A stretch of 64,000 nucleotides of DNA from Bacteroidales bacterium UBA6267 (lineage in GTDB: Bacteria > Bacteroidota > Bacteroidia > Bacteroidales > UBA1556): contig DJVB01000036.1 of NCBI GenBank assembly GCA_002440745.1, positions 3,460 to 67,459 of the forward strand. The letters are read 5' to 3'. Positions 15,114-24,817 of the stretch are shown here, piece by piece. The position numbers were made by a program, and so were the translations under genes. The notes under the pieces are model-generated. The model worked only from the letters and a program-made list of their open reading frames with translations, searched no databases and was not told the DNA's origin. Each line of letters starts with the position of its first letter. The first letter of the stretch is position 1.

Positions 15114-16019
15114 CACTGATTTTACAGCTTTGGAACTGGCGTTCAAGTCGGCCATTTCTTTTTCGTTGAGTTCGATATTGATGATCTCTTCGATACCTTC
15201 ACGTCCGAGGCGAACAGGCGAACCGAGATATACACCGTTTTGTCCCCATTGACCATCAAGTCTGACGCAAACCGGGAAAATATGCTTTTGGTCGTTCACA
15301 ATGGATTCAACCATCTGAGCAGCAGCAGCTCCCGGAGCATACCATGCGGATGTGCCCAAAAGTTTCACGATTTCTCCGCCACCGCCTTTGGTGCGTTCGA
15401 TAATGGCATTGAGCTTATCTTCTGCAATCAGATCGGTTACCGGAATACCGGAAACAGTGGTATAGCGTGGAAGTGGAACCATTGTGTCGCCGTGACCTCC
15501 CATTAGAAGGGCTTGAATATCGTTGGGCGAAACATTGAGTTCGGTAGCCAAGAAAGCGCGATAACGAGCTGTGTCAAGAATACCGGCCATACCAAAAACC
15601 TTTGAAGCAGGTTTGCCCGAAGCTTTATGAGCAGCATAAGTCATTACGTCAAGTGGATTAGAAACCACAACAATGATAGCATCAGGAGAATATTGTTGCA
15701 CTTTTCCCACTACATCCATCATGATTTTTGCGTTAGTTGAAATCAAATCGTCACGCGACATGCCGGGTTTACGAGGTAAACCTGAGGTGATTACAACCAC
15801 TTCCGAACCAGCAGTTTTAGAATAATCATTCGTATAACCGGTAACTCTGGTGTCGAAATGATTGATAGCAGCGGCTTGCCAAATATCCAAAGCTTTACCT
15901 TCGGCAAATCCTTCTTTAATGTCGATGAGGACAACTTCATCTAAAAAATTCTTTTGGGCAAGAACATCTGCACAAGTAGCTCCAACGTTTCCTGCACCAA
16001 CAACTGTAACTTTCTTCAT
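15081..16019 (-). CDS. mdh: Malate dehydrogenase
   Basis: NAD-dependent malate-oxaloacetate interconversion in the TCA cycle. The 312-residue protein is of the LDH-like MDH type. It has an N-terminal Rossmann motif VGAGNVGATCAD, then LIDIKEGFAEGKALD with the Asp that selects NAD, SGLPRKPGMSRDDL with the mobile-loop arginines, and the catalytic His near residue 176 in LLMGGHGDTMVPLP. ATG 16019 gives the usual N-terminus MKKVTVVGAG. It lies 78 bases downstream of citrate synthase, but a strong terminator between them argues for partly separate transcription. Its 3' end is duplicated beyond the adjacent toxin-antitoxin pair. Confidence 0.96.
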   Translation of the reverse strand: MKKVTVVGAGNVGATCADVLAQKNFLDEVVLIDIKEGFAEGKALDIWQAAAINHFDTRVTGYTNDYSKTAGSEVVVITSGLPRKPGMSRDDLISTNAKIMMDVVGKVQQYSPDAIIVVVSNPLDVMTYAAHKASGKPASKVFGMAGILDTARYRAFLATELNVSPNDIQALLMGGHGDTMVPLPRYTTVSGIPVTDLIAEDKLNAIIERTKGGGGEIVKLLGTSAWYAPGAAAAQMVESIVNDQKHIFPVCVRLDGQWGQNGVYLGSPVRLGREGIEEIINIELNEKEMADLNASSKAVKSVMDVFDGMNLI

Positions 16020-16046
16020 AGTATTGTGTTTTGTTAATGAGTTCTG

Positions 16047-16084
16047 AAAAAAAAGCCGGACGAAATTACAGAAAATCGTCCGGC
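16047..16084 (-). terminator. Rho-independent terminator of the citrate synthase gene
   Basis: A perfect nine-base inverted repeat, GCCGGACGA (16055-16063) and TCGTCCGGC (16076-16084), is followed on the minus strand by eight T residues. It lies 13 bases after the citrate synthase stop and before mdh. Confidence 0.9.
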
Positions 16085-16097
16085 AGTTTGAAATTAT

Positions 16098-17408
16098 TTA
16101 CTTTTTAATGCCAACTTTTTCTTCGAGCATATCGGTAGTTAGCGACTTTGGACGCTCAAGAGCATAGCCAAGCGCGCGATCCCAGATGATGTTTGAAAGA
16201 ACACCTAAACCACGACCGATTGCAAAAAGCACGGTATAGAAATCATATTCTTTTACGCCATAAAACCACTGAACCACACCGGATTGAGCATCCACATTTG
16301 GCCATGGGTTTTTAGCTTTTCCATGAGCGAGTAAAACGTCCGGCACCACTTCATAGAGACGGCTAACCAATTGGAATAAAGGATCTTCCGGCATGTGTTT
16401 CAGACAGAAATCGCGCTGAACACTATAGCGTGGGTCGGTTTTGCGAAGCACAGCATGACCATATCCCGGAATCACTTGACCACTATTTAAAGTATCCCAA
16501 ACGTATTGCTTCATCTCTTCAGCAGTAGGCACTTTACCTCCCATTTGCTCTTGCAAACCTTGCAACCAACGCAATACTTCTTGGTTTGCCAATCCGTGTA
16601 ATGGTCCGGCAAGTCCGTTAATCATAGCCGAAGTAGCATAGTAAACATCGCTTAAAGCAGAAGCAACAAGGTGGCCGGTATGAGCAGAAACGTTACCAGA
16701 TTCGTGGTCGGCGTGGATTATGAAATACATGCGTGAAACATCATCATAAGGTTTTTCCTGACCCATCATGTAAGCAAAATTAGCTCCGAGGTCCATGCCG
16801 GGTTTTGGATAACGATGACCATGTTCGGGTTTGTAGAGTTTATTATAAATATAAGCTCCAATCAAAGGAAGTTTTGCCATCAAATTGGTAGCATCTTCAT
16901 AAGTGGAATCCCAATAATCCATTTTGCTGATACCTTGTTGGTAGCGGATATTGAAAACTGATTCTCTTTCCAAAGCCATAACAGCAGCCGAAAGAATAGC
17001 CATAGGATGGCTTTCGCTTGGGAAAGCGTCGATTACATCCCAAACATAATGAGGAATGGTGCGGCGGTTGTTGAAATCGTTAATTACTTCTTCTACTTGT
17101 TCTTGAGAAGGTATTTCGCCGGTGAGCAGCAAATACCATAATCCCTCAACATAAGGCATTTCGGAGTCGGCAGCTTTGGGGAGCTTCTCAAACACTTCGG
17201 GAAGAGTGTAGCCGCGATAGCGAATACCTTCCATTGGGTCAAGATAAGAAATATCGGTGACAAGGCTCTTAATGCCTCTCATTCCTCCAATGATTTGTGA
17301 AACGGTAACCTGGTCGATGACGTGGTCGCCATATTCCTTCATTAGTTTGGCTGTCCGTGGACGATGCGCTTCGATTTTTTCGTAAAGCGTCTTTTTTAAT
17401 GTTGTCAT
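16098..17408 (-). CDS. gltA: Citrate synthase, mitochondrial-like type
   Basis: Condenses acetyl-CoA and oxaloacetate to citrate. At 436 residues it resembles the mitochondrial enzymes more than E. coli GltA: NGLAGPLHGLANQEVL (catalytic His near 271), GYGHAVLRKTDPR (His near 318) and KAKNPWPNVDAQSGV (Asp near 373) are nearly identical to the blocks in animal citrate synthases. All three catalytic residues are present. The allosteric N-terminal beta domain of type II hexameric GltA is absent. The gene lies upstream of mdh on the same strand. I use the symbol for function; orthology to E. coli gltA is not implied. Confidence 0.93.
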   Translation of the reverse strand: MTTLKKTLYEKIEAHRPRTAKLMKEYGDHVIDQVTVSQIIGGMRGIKSLVTDISYLDPMEGIRYRGYTLPEVFEKLPKAADSEMPYVEGLWYLLLTGEIPSQEQVEEVINDFNNRRTIPHYVWDVIDAFPSESHPMAILSAAVMALERESVFNIRYQQGISKMDYWDSTYEDATNLMAKLPLIGAYIYNKLYKPEHGHRYPKPGMDLGANFAYMMGQEKPYDDVSRMYFIIHADHESGNVSAHTGHLVASALSDVYYATSAMINGLAGPLHGLANQEVLRWLQGLQEQMGGKVPTAEEMKQYVWDTLNSGQVIPGYGHAVLRKTDPRYSVQRDFCLKHMPEDPLFQLVSRLYEVVPDVLLAHGKAKNPWPNVDAQSGVVQWFYGVKEYDFYTVLFAIGRGLGVLSNIIWDRALGYALERPKSLTTDMLEEKVGIKK

Positions 17409-17653
17409 AAGCTCTTGATTTGTAAGATTAAACTTCTATGAATGTTGTTGTTTAAATGATATTGTTTGTGTTTGAAAACAGCAGTAAAAGACTGCCTTAA
17501 ACAGGGGGTCTAAATTAGTAAAAAGCTTATAAATTCAGATATATAATTATCTAATTATATTAAAAAAAATTTGATAAATATTGGTTTCTAAATGAGATTG
17601 AGTCAGATAGTTTTATGACAATACTTTTTAAATAGCCATAAAAAACATCTCAT

Positions 17654-20600
17654 TTACAGATATTTATTTATGGTATCAATGAGTTCCTGTCGGTTTAATG
17701 GTTTGGTCAGATAATGATTGCACCCAGCCTCCATTGCCTTCTCTCGCTCACCCGAAAAAGCATGTGCCGTTTGCGCAATGATAGGTAAATGCTTATTGGT
17801 TTTCCTGATTTTTATAGTCGCTTGCAAACCATTCATCTCTGGCATTTTTATATCCATCAAAATAAGCTTAGTATCCGGATTTTCTTTTAACGCATTAAGA
17901 GTTTCAATGCCATTTTTACAAAAAAGGATTTCTAATGGCATGTTTTTAAGCATTTTCTGCAAAACCATAATGTTAATCTCATCATCTTCGGCAATGATGA
18001 TTTTATGAAGTCTATCAGAAGAAATCATAGTATTACTCTGTTCTTCGAAGATGGGCTGACTTACTAATTCCTTTTTCAATGGAATCGTAAACCAAAACAT
18101 GGTTCCTTCACCTTTCTGACTTTCCATCTTGATAGTGCCGCCCATTTTTTCCACATAAGCCTTCGAAATTGTCAGTCCTAAACCAGAGCCTTCATAAGGA
18201 CGGGAAGTATTGATGTCGGCCTGAACAAATCGGTCAAATATTTGGCTTTGTTTTTCCATCGGAATTCCAATGCCTGTATCTTTTACATAAAAGACTATAT
18301 TATTGTTTTCTATGTAATTACCAAACTCAATATAGCCTTTATGTGTAAATTTGATGGCGTTGTTCAATAAATTTGTTAAAACCCCTTCAATTTTAAACTT
18401 GTCGCTAATCATGTAAGCATCTTCTCTAATAACTTCTTGATTACAAAAAAGTTCAAGATTTTTTTCTTGGGCAATGGGTTTAAAGAAATTAAGATGATAA
18501 CTCATGATTTCTTCCACGTTGAATTGGCTTTCGTTAATCTCCAACAGCCCCGATTCAATCTTAGAAACCTCAATGATGTCGTTAATGGTATTGAGCAAAC
18601 GTTGCCCGCTTTTGTTAACCAAATCAATAAACATTTGCATTTCGGTTTTACCCAACTCAGGCTCGTTCATTAAATTCAAAAAACCAATGATACCATTCAT
18701 GGGAGTGCGAATTTCATGCGACATATTCATCAAGAATGCAGTTTTCAGGCGGTCGCTCTCCTCAGCTTTCTCTTTAGCTGCGCGCAAAGCTTCCTGCGAT
18801 TTCCACAAATCGGTTAGGTCTTGAAGATTTGCCCAAACACCCAATAACTTTTCATTATGAATCACTGGTATAAGGTGATACTTAACGTAAAATGTTCTTC
18901 CCCAATGACTAGCATAAATCAAATCACCTGTGATTATCTGCCTTTCATCCATACATTTTCTAACACTGGCTGAGAAACCAGTATTAACTAAGTTTGGGTA
19001 AGTGAGTAAGTTGATTTGTAAGGATTGTTCTAACCCCGGACTTCCTACCATATCTAATACCGCCTGATTTGCTTCTAAAATTTGCCCTTCAGTATTACAA
19101 AATAAAATACCGGTAAGGGTATTTTCGAACATACTCCGAACTTTCAACTCGTTTTGCTCGGCAATTTCTTTAGCTCGCACCAATTCTTTTTCAAATTCAA
19201 CGCGGTAGGTTACATCATCATCTGAGCCGCGATAACCAACAATTTTTCCGGAACTGTCATTTATTGGAAGCCCATTAGTAATCACCCAACGCATCTGACC
19301 ATTAGGCTGTTGCACCGGATTCAAGTAATTTCTTATATGCCCTTCTCGTTCAAGTAGAGCCATAGTTTCTTCAACAAATTTCTGTCGGTTTTCTTTTGGA
19401 TGAAGGTCGAAATAACGCATCTTTCCAACCAAATCTTCCGGTTTGCGACCAAACACAATTTCAGAAACGGGACTTACATAAGTGTAAACTCCATTAACAT
19501 CCACTTCCCATATTACTGTTTGGCTTAAGTCAGCAATTTGTCGAAACCGTTCTTCGCTCTCTTTAAGTGCCTCGGCAGTCCTTATTCTTTCCGTAATATC
19601 CACATTGCTTCCGCGAATGCCAAGGTAATTATTATCCTTATCGTAAACCGGCTGACACGAATGCTCGATGTGTTTTTCTAGGCCAAAAGCATCAATGATT
19701 CTAAAAATATGAATGCCCGAGCCAGCGTTTTCCTGGTAGTTAAGATGATGGTTTTTATATCGTTGAAAATCTTCAGGATGAAGCATTTTATAAAAAAGCT
19801 CCTTATCACCAAGTAATTGTTCGCAACTATAACCGGTAATTTTCACGCAGGAAGGCGAGTGATAAATGAACTCACCATCAGGATCTTCCCAAAACTCCCA
19901 ATTGTAAGTGTTATCAGCCACAATTCGATATTTCTCTTCAGACTTTTGGATGGCCTCAAGCATGGCTTTCTTTTCAGAAATATCTCGCAAAATACCCACC
20001 GCATTCCAATGATTATCCAATTGAAAAGCAGTCATTGAAAGCTCGACTGCGATTTCTTTGCCATCTTTCCGCACAGCCTGTAGCTCAACGGTTTTATTCA
20101 CCGCATTGCCTTCTCCGGTTTTTATAAAATGCTTGAAAGCCGTTTCAAACCTTTGGTGATATCGTTCAGGTGCAAGAAGTTGATGCAAGTCTTGGCCAAT
20201 CATTTCATCGATAGAATAACCCATAATTTTCCCAACGGCGGCATTAGCAAAGTCTATAATTCCGTGGTCGTTCATCATCAAAATGCCGTCTTGAGCCGAT
20301 TGAGTTATAGCTTCTAATTTTCGGTCTTTTTCTTTTGCAATGCGCCGCATCCGTTTCTCACGGGTAATGTCGATGGCTATTCCGTTGTATTCTACCTCAT
20401 TAGCACTATTAATAAAAGGTTTTGTGGAACTCCTTATCCAAACTTCATTGCCATTTACCGACCTGATTCTATACTCCGATGGATATTCTTTTCCCACTTT
20501 TAAATCGGAAAAATATCCCACTACCAACTCCAAATCATCTTGATGAATAAAGCTCTCGAAGTGCTTCCCAATATAATCTTCAGCCGGAATTCCACTTAAG

Positions 20601-21784
20601 GAAGTCACAACCGTACTCATAAATTTGATAATGCCATTTTGGTCTAAGGTAAATAGCACATCATTAATGTTTTCAACTAATTTCTTATATTGTTGACGGC
20701 TTTCCTTGAGTAAAGTTTCGGTGTTTTTTTGCTTTGCGATATTAACTCCAATAGTGAAATTGTACTTTTGATTGTGAATCGTAATGATTTCGGCAAAAAG
20801 CAGAAGAGGTATAGGTCTCCCACTTTTGGAATAGGCTATTACTTCTTCATTTCGGATAAAACCATCCTGAAGAAATTTTTGCTTAATGGTTGTTATATTT
20901 TCTTTGTCGAGCTGAAGAACATCCTCTGCCCTTTTTCCAATCACCTCTTCAGGAGTAAATTCCAAAATATCATAAAATGCCTGATTAACTTCAACATATT
21001 CACCATCTTCCAACTTACTAAGGCCGATGATGTTGGGATTATTATTGGTGAGTCGGGCAAATTTTTCCTCCGAAAGTTTAACTTTAGTCAAATCTTTACT
21101 TATGCCAAAAACTACCTTTTGTCCGTTCCAATTCCCAATTTGCACTTGAGTTTCCACCCAAATTTCATTTCCTTCCTTGGTCAGTAAAGGTAGTTCACAA
21201 CTATTTCTGATGCCGGCAATCATGTCGGCCATAATTTTCTTAGCCTCATCACGCTTTTCCGGAGCATGAAGGATAATAGCTGACTGACCTACAATTTCAT
21301 CGCTTGAATAACCGGTAAGTTTTTCAAGCATATTATTCACTTTCAGCACCTTGCCTTCCATATCCAATATCCAGTTGATATTGAGATCCGATTGAAAAAA
21401 GCCCTCATAGCAATCAACTGTTTCTGAAAGTTGCCTTATGAAAATGCTTAGGTATCTCTGGTTGTCAATGCGCAAAAAGTCTATCTCAAATATGCACGCA
21501 TTTATTGCAATTGTCGTTTTTTTGGGTTTTCCGTTAACGAAATCTTTCAGGGCTTCATGCCATGTTGAAAAATCATATTCAGTTTTAGAGTTAAAAACAG
21601 CAATGGGTTTTCCAATGAAATTTTCCGTCTTAAAACTTGTGAGGTTTTCCCATTTTTGGTTGATATACTCAAAAATATAAACACCTTGATTGGAATCAGA
21701 ATTACTCTCCACTCTATGGATAACAACTCCAAGACTTTCACTCTTTATCAATTCTTCAATTATCGATTTACTTGTAGCATCCAT
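17654..21784 (-). CDS. Hybrid histidine kinase with about seven PAS domains
   Basis: A 1376-residue sensor without evident membrane segments, hence cytoplasmic. After a poorly defined N-terminal region there are about seven PAS domains of roughly 125 residues each, several ending in DIT- or DLT-type PAC borders. Then come a HisKA domain with MNMSHEIRTPMNGIIGF, a HATPase with LTNLLNNAIKFT, DTGIGIP and GSGLGLTI, and a C-terminal receiver with LILMDIKMPEMNG (phosphoacceptor Asp) and LTKP. It lacks a DNA-binding output, so it must pass phosphate to another protein or act through its receiver. No regulator is adjacent, making it an orphan. PAS ligands cannot be predicted. Confidence 0.93.
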   Translation of the reverse strand: MDATSKSIIEELIKSESLGVVIHRVESNSDSNQGVYIFEYINQKWENLTSFKTENFIGKPIAVFNSKTEYDFSTWHEALKDFVNGKPKKTTIAINACIFEIDFLRIDNQRYLSIFIRQLSETVDCYEGFFQSDLNINWILDMEGKVLKVNNMLEKLTGYSSDEIVGQSAIILHAPEKRDEAKKIMADMIAGIRNSCELPLLTKEGNEIWVETQVQIGNWNGQKVVFGISKDLTKVKLSEEKFARLTNNNPNIIGLSKLEDGEYVEVNQAFYDILEFTPEEVIGKRAEDVLQLDKENITTIKQKFLQDGFIRNEEVIAYSKSGRPIPLLLFAEIITIHNQKYNFTIGVNIAKQKNTETLLKESRQQYKKLVENINDVLFTLDQNGIIKFMSTVVTSLSGIPAEDYIGKHFESFIHQDDLELVVGYFSDLKVGKEYPSEYRIRSVNGNEVWIRSSTKPFINSANEVEYNGIAIDITREKRMRRIAKEKDRKLEAITQSAQDGILMMNDHGIIDFANAAVGKIMGYSIDEMIGQDLHQLLAPERYHQRFETAFKHFIKTGEGNAVNKTVELQAVRKDGKEIAVELSMTAFQLDNHWNAVGILRDISEKKAMLEAIQKSEEKYRIVADNTYNWEFWEDPDGEFIYHSPSCVKITGYSCEQLLGDKELFYKMLHPEDFQRYKNHHLNYQENAGSGIHIFRIIDAFGLEKHIEHSCQPVYDKDNNYLGIRGSNVDITERIRTAEALKESEERFRQIADLSQTVIWEVDVNGVYTYVSPVSEIVFGRKPEDLVGKMRYFDLHPKENRQKFVEETMALLEREGHIRNYLNPVQQPNGQMRWVITNGLPINDSSGKIVGYRGSDDDVTYRVEFEKELVRAKEIAEQNELKVRSMFENTLTGILFCNTEGQILEANQAVLDMVGSPGLEQSLQINLLTYPNLVNTGFSASVRKCMDERQIITGDLIYASHWGRTFYVKYHLIPVIHNEKLLGVWANLQDLTDLWKSQEALRAAKEKAEESDRLKTAFLMNMSHEIRTPMNGIIGFLNLMNEPELGKTEMQMFIDLVNKSGQRLLNTINDIIEVSKIESGLLEINESQFNVEEIMSYHLNFFKPIAQEKNLELFCNQEVIREDAYMISDKFKIEGVLTNLLNNAIKFTHKGYIEFGNYIENNNIVFYVKDTGIGIPMEKQSQIFDRFVQADINTSRPYEGSGLGLTISKAYVEKMGGTIKMESQKGEGTMFWFTIPLKKELVSQPIFEEQSNTMISSDRLHKIIIAEDDEINIMVLQKMLKNMPLEILFCKNGIETLNALKENPDTKLILMDIKMPEMNGLQATIKIRKTNKHLPIIAQTAHAFSGEREKAMEAGCNHYLTKPLNRQELIDTINKYL

Positions 21785-22241
21785 TGTAATTCAACTATAA
21801 ATATCAATTAAGTAGCCTTTAAAACTATTTTTACATTGAAATCACAACCTAATTTCCTGATTCCAAAATAATCCATGTAGTTTGTAAAATCGCCAAAGAT
21901 AAGAAATGTAATCCCTCTAAATCAATATAAGAATTGAGATTTTGGTATTTCTGAGATTTATTTTTAAAACAGCTATTTAAACTATTTAAAAAACTTTCCA
22001 TTGACGAATTGAAGTTGATACTTCTTCATCGTACATATATCGGATACTCCAAAAAAAGCCTTTTCTAAAATTGAGAAACCCCATTATTTTCTTTAGTTGA
22101 AATATAAATCTATTTTTATAAACAGATTGAACGTTATAAGCATCTTTTTTATTAACATTGCACATCCATTGATAACTACTATAGCAGGATGGTAATTAAT
22201 TTATTATCAATAATTTAACATATTTTTATTAAAGAAATTTC
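21785..22241. other. Intergenic region between divergent hybrid kinase and purH
   Basis: These 457 bases hold the kinase promoter (21894-21925). A weaker TTG-N23-TAACATTG pair at 22127-22160 could serve purH and would leave a leader of about 75 bases. I see no recognised riboswitch, tRNA or small reading frame. Confidence 0.4.
21894..21925 (-). promoter_or_regulatory. Promoter of the seven-PAS hybrid kinase
   Basis: On the minus strand TTG (21925-21923), 21 bases, then TATCTTTG (21901-21894) fit the Bacteroidota consensus. It implies a leader of about 100 bases before ATG 21784, longer than most in this window. Confidence 0.6.
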
Positions 22242-23759
22242 ATGAAGAAAATCAAGAAAGCTCTCATTTCAGTTTACCATAAAGAAGGACTAAAAGAAAT
22301 TTTGCGAAAACTTGAAGCAAGCGGTGTTGAACTATATTCTACCGGAGGCACATGGCGATATTTATTCAATATGGGCATCGAGGCCAAGAAAGTAGAAGAC
22401 ATAACCGGCTATCCAAGCATACTTGGTGGACGTGTTAAAACGCTGCATCCCAAAGTATTCGGTGGCATTCTTGCTCGCTTAGACCAACCTGAAGACATCG
22501 AACAACTGAACGAATACGATATTCCTTCCTTCGACTTAGTCATCGTTGACCTTTACCCTTTTGAAGATACCGTGGCCAATACAAAAGATGAATCTGAGAT
22601 TATCGAAAAAATCGACATTGGAGGAATTTCCCTAATTCGAGCCGCTGCCAAAAATTTCAACGAGGTTATGGTTGTTTCATCACAAGAATACTACAAAGAT
22701 TTTCTCACTATTATTGAAACTAATGATTGCCATACTTCCCTCGACCAAAGAAAAGAATATGCTCTAAAGGCCTTTAAAACGAGCTCCCATTACGATTCAG
22801 CTATTTTTCAGTATTTCTGTAGAGGAAATGAATTAGAAGCATTGAGCATCAGCGAAATAGAAGCCCGTCCGCTTCGTTACGGTGAAAACCCGCATCAATC
22901 AGCCATTTTCTATGGATCATTGGAAGATATGATTGTGAAATTGAGTGGTAAAGACTTGTCGTACAATAATATACTCGATATCGATGCAGCCATTCGCCTG
23001 ATTGCCGACTTCGACGAAACCACTGTTGCTATACTTAAACATAATAACGCTTGCGGAATTGCAAGCCGCCCAATTCTTCTCGAAGCCTGGCAATTAGCTT
23101 TAGCCGGCGACCCTGTTTCAGCTTTTGGAGGCATAATCATCAGTAATGCTGCTATCGATTACCAAACCGCTCAGGAAATCAATAATCTATTTTACGAAGT
23201 ATTGATTGCACCTGATTTTAGTTATGAGGCTTTCGAGTTGCTCAAGAAAAAACCGGGAAGAATTATCTTGAAATTAAAGAGCACCCAATTTCCGGAAAAA
23301 ACCTTACGTTCAGCACTTTCAGGCTATCTCTATCAAGATACCGACCGCAAAGTAGAATCGGTTGAAGATATGCAGGTGGTAAGCGATTTCAGCCCTACTG
23401 AAGCCGAATTGGACGACCTCGTGTTTGCCAATAAGGTAGTGAAACATACCAAATCCAACGCAATGGTGATAGTAAAAGATAAAGTGTTGGTAGCAAGCGG
23501 ATTAGGAGAAACTTCCAGAGTTGATGCCTTTAAACAAGCCTTAGAGAAAGCACGTGGATTTGAAAAGGAAGTTGCAGGTGCAGTTTTAGCAAGTGATGCT
23601 TTCTTCCCTTTCGCCGACAATGTAGAAATAGCTTATAATGCCGGAATAAAGGTCGTTGTGCAGCCGGGAGGCTCCAAACGCGACCAAGACTCTATAGATT
23701 TTTGCAATCAACATGGTATGGCTCTTTGCTTTACCGGAATTCGACATTTCAAACATTAA
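22242..23759 (+). CDS. purH: Bifunctional AICAR formyltransferase / IMP cyclohydrolase
   Basis: Catalyses the last two steps of IMP synthesis. The N-terminal MGS-like IMP cyclohydrolase domain (about 1-150) has STGGTWRYL and GGRVKTLHPKVFGG. The C-terminal transformylase domain has RYGENPHQSA and ILKHNNACGIA, and the segment NAMVIVKD with VLASDAFFPF later on. At 505 residues it has the usual length. It is followed 23 bases later by mreB, reproducing the purH-mreBCD order that is common in Bacteroidota. Confidence 0.96.
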   Translation: MKKIKKALISVYHKEGLKEILRKLEASGVELYSTGGTWRYLFNMGIEAKKVEDITGYPSILGGRVKTLHPKVFGGILARLDQPEDIEQLNEYDIPSFDLVIVDLYPFEDTVANTKDESEIIEKIDIGGISLIRAAAKNFNEVMVVSSQEYYKDFLTIIETNDCHTSLDQRKEYALKAFKTSSHYDSAIFQYFCRGNELEALSISEIEARPLRYGENPHQSAIFYGSLEDMIVKLSGKDLSYNNILDIDAAIRLIADFDETTVAILKHNNACGIASRPILLEAWQLALAGDPVSAFGGIIISNAAIDYQTAQEINNLFYEVLIAPDFSYEAFELLKKKPGRIILKLKSTQFPEKTLRSALSGYLYQDTDRKVESVEDMQVVSDFSPTEAELDDLVFANKVVKHTKSNAMVIVKDKVLVASGLGETSRVDAFKQALEKARGFEKEVAGAVLASDAFFPFADNVEIAYNAGIKVVVQPGGSKRDQDSIDFCNQHGMALCFTGIRHFKH

Positions 23760-23782
23760 TCCGAATTAAATCAATCAAAAAT

Positions 23783-24805
23783 ATGGGACTATTTTCATTC
23801 TTAACCCGCGAAATTGCCATCGACCTCGGCACCGCTAATACCATCATTATTTACAATGATAAAGTCGTGGTTGACGAACCTTCCATCGTAGCCATCGACC
23901 GCAAGACTGAAAAGATTATTGCAGTTGGTAAGAAAGCAGAAATGATGCATGGAAAAACTCACGACAACATTATGACTATCAAGCCTTTGAGAGACGGGGT
24001 TATTGCCGACTTTCAGGCAGCAGAATATATGATAAGGGAGATGATCAAGATGATTAATCCCAAAAAGACGTTATTTCCTCCTTCACTTCGTATGGTTGTG
24101 TGCATCCCAAGTGGGATAACTGAAGTGGAAGAGCGTGCAGTGCGCGACTCTGCCGAACAAGCCGGCGCCAAAGAAGTCAGAATGATTCACGAACCAATGG
24201 CTGCTGCCATCGGTATTGGCATCGACGTTATGGAGCCAACCGGAAACATGATAGTCGATATCGGCGGCGGCACATCCGAAATTGCCGTTATCGCTCTCGG
24301 CGGAATTGTCAACAACAAATCGATTCGTATTGCCGGAAATGATTTCAACAGCGACATAATCGACTATATGCGTAAAACACACAATATCAATATTGGAGAG
24401 CGGACAGCAGAACGCATCAAAATTGAGGTGGGCGCAGCAATCACCGATTTAGAAAATCCACCGGAAGATTATCCTGTTCATGGCCGCGATATGTTGACCG
24501 GAATTCCAAAAGAAATTATGGTCAACTATGCTGAGATAGCTTATGCTTTGGATAAAACCATTTCCAAAATCGAAGCTGCTGTGTTGAGCGCTTTAGAAAA
24601 TACACCGCCGGAACTCTCTGCCGATATTTTCCGTACAGGAATTTATCTTGCCGGAGGAGGCAGCCTTCTTCGAGGCCTCGACAAACGGATTCATGCCCGC
24701 ACCAAATTGCCCGTAACAGTGGCCGAAGACCCGCTTCGCGCTGTGGCTCGTGGCACCGGCATCGCCTTGAAAAACTTTGAGAAGTTTACCTTCCTCATCA
24801 AGTAA
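23783..24805 (+). CDS. mreB: Rod-shape-determining actin-like protein MreB
   Basis: Actin-like ATPase that forms membrane-associated filaments and directs lateral wall synthesis. ATG 23783 gives MGLFSFLTREIAIDLGTANT, with an amphipathic N-terminus and the phosphate-1 motif; the frame is open further upstream to 23702 but that part overlaps purH. It also has the phosphate-2 motif IVDIGGGTSEIAV and the adenosine motif YLAGGGSLLRGLD. About 340 residues, the normal length. First of the mreBCD run, 12 bases before mreC. Confidence 0.97.
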   Translation: MGLFSFLTREIAIDLGTANTIIIYNDKVVVDEPSIVAIDRKTEKIIAVGKKAEMMHGKTHDNIMTIKPLRDGVIADFQAAEYMIREMIKMINPKKTLFPPSLRMVVCIPSGITEVEERAVRDSAEQAGAKEVRMIHEPMAAAIGIGIDVMEPTGNMIVDIGGGTSEIAVIALGGIVNNKSIRIAGNDFNSDIIDYMRKTHNINIGERTAERIKIEVGAAITDLENPPEDYPVHGRDMLTGIPKEIMVNYAEIAYALDKTISKIEAAVLSALENTPPELSADIFRTGIYLAGGGSLLRGLDKRIHARTKLPVTVAEDPLRAVARGTGIALKNFEKFTFLIK

Positions 24806-24817
24806 ACCTGCCATCGC

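Noticed and set aside
20729..21187. Plus-strand open frame of 152 codons inside the seven-PAS kinase
   Set aside because: Antisense to intact PAS domains; no promoter or homology signal.
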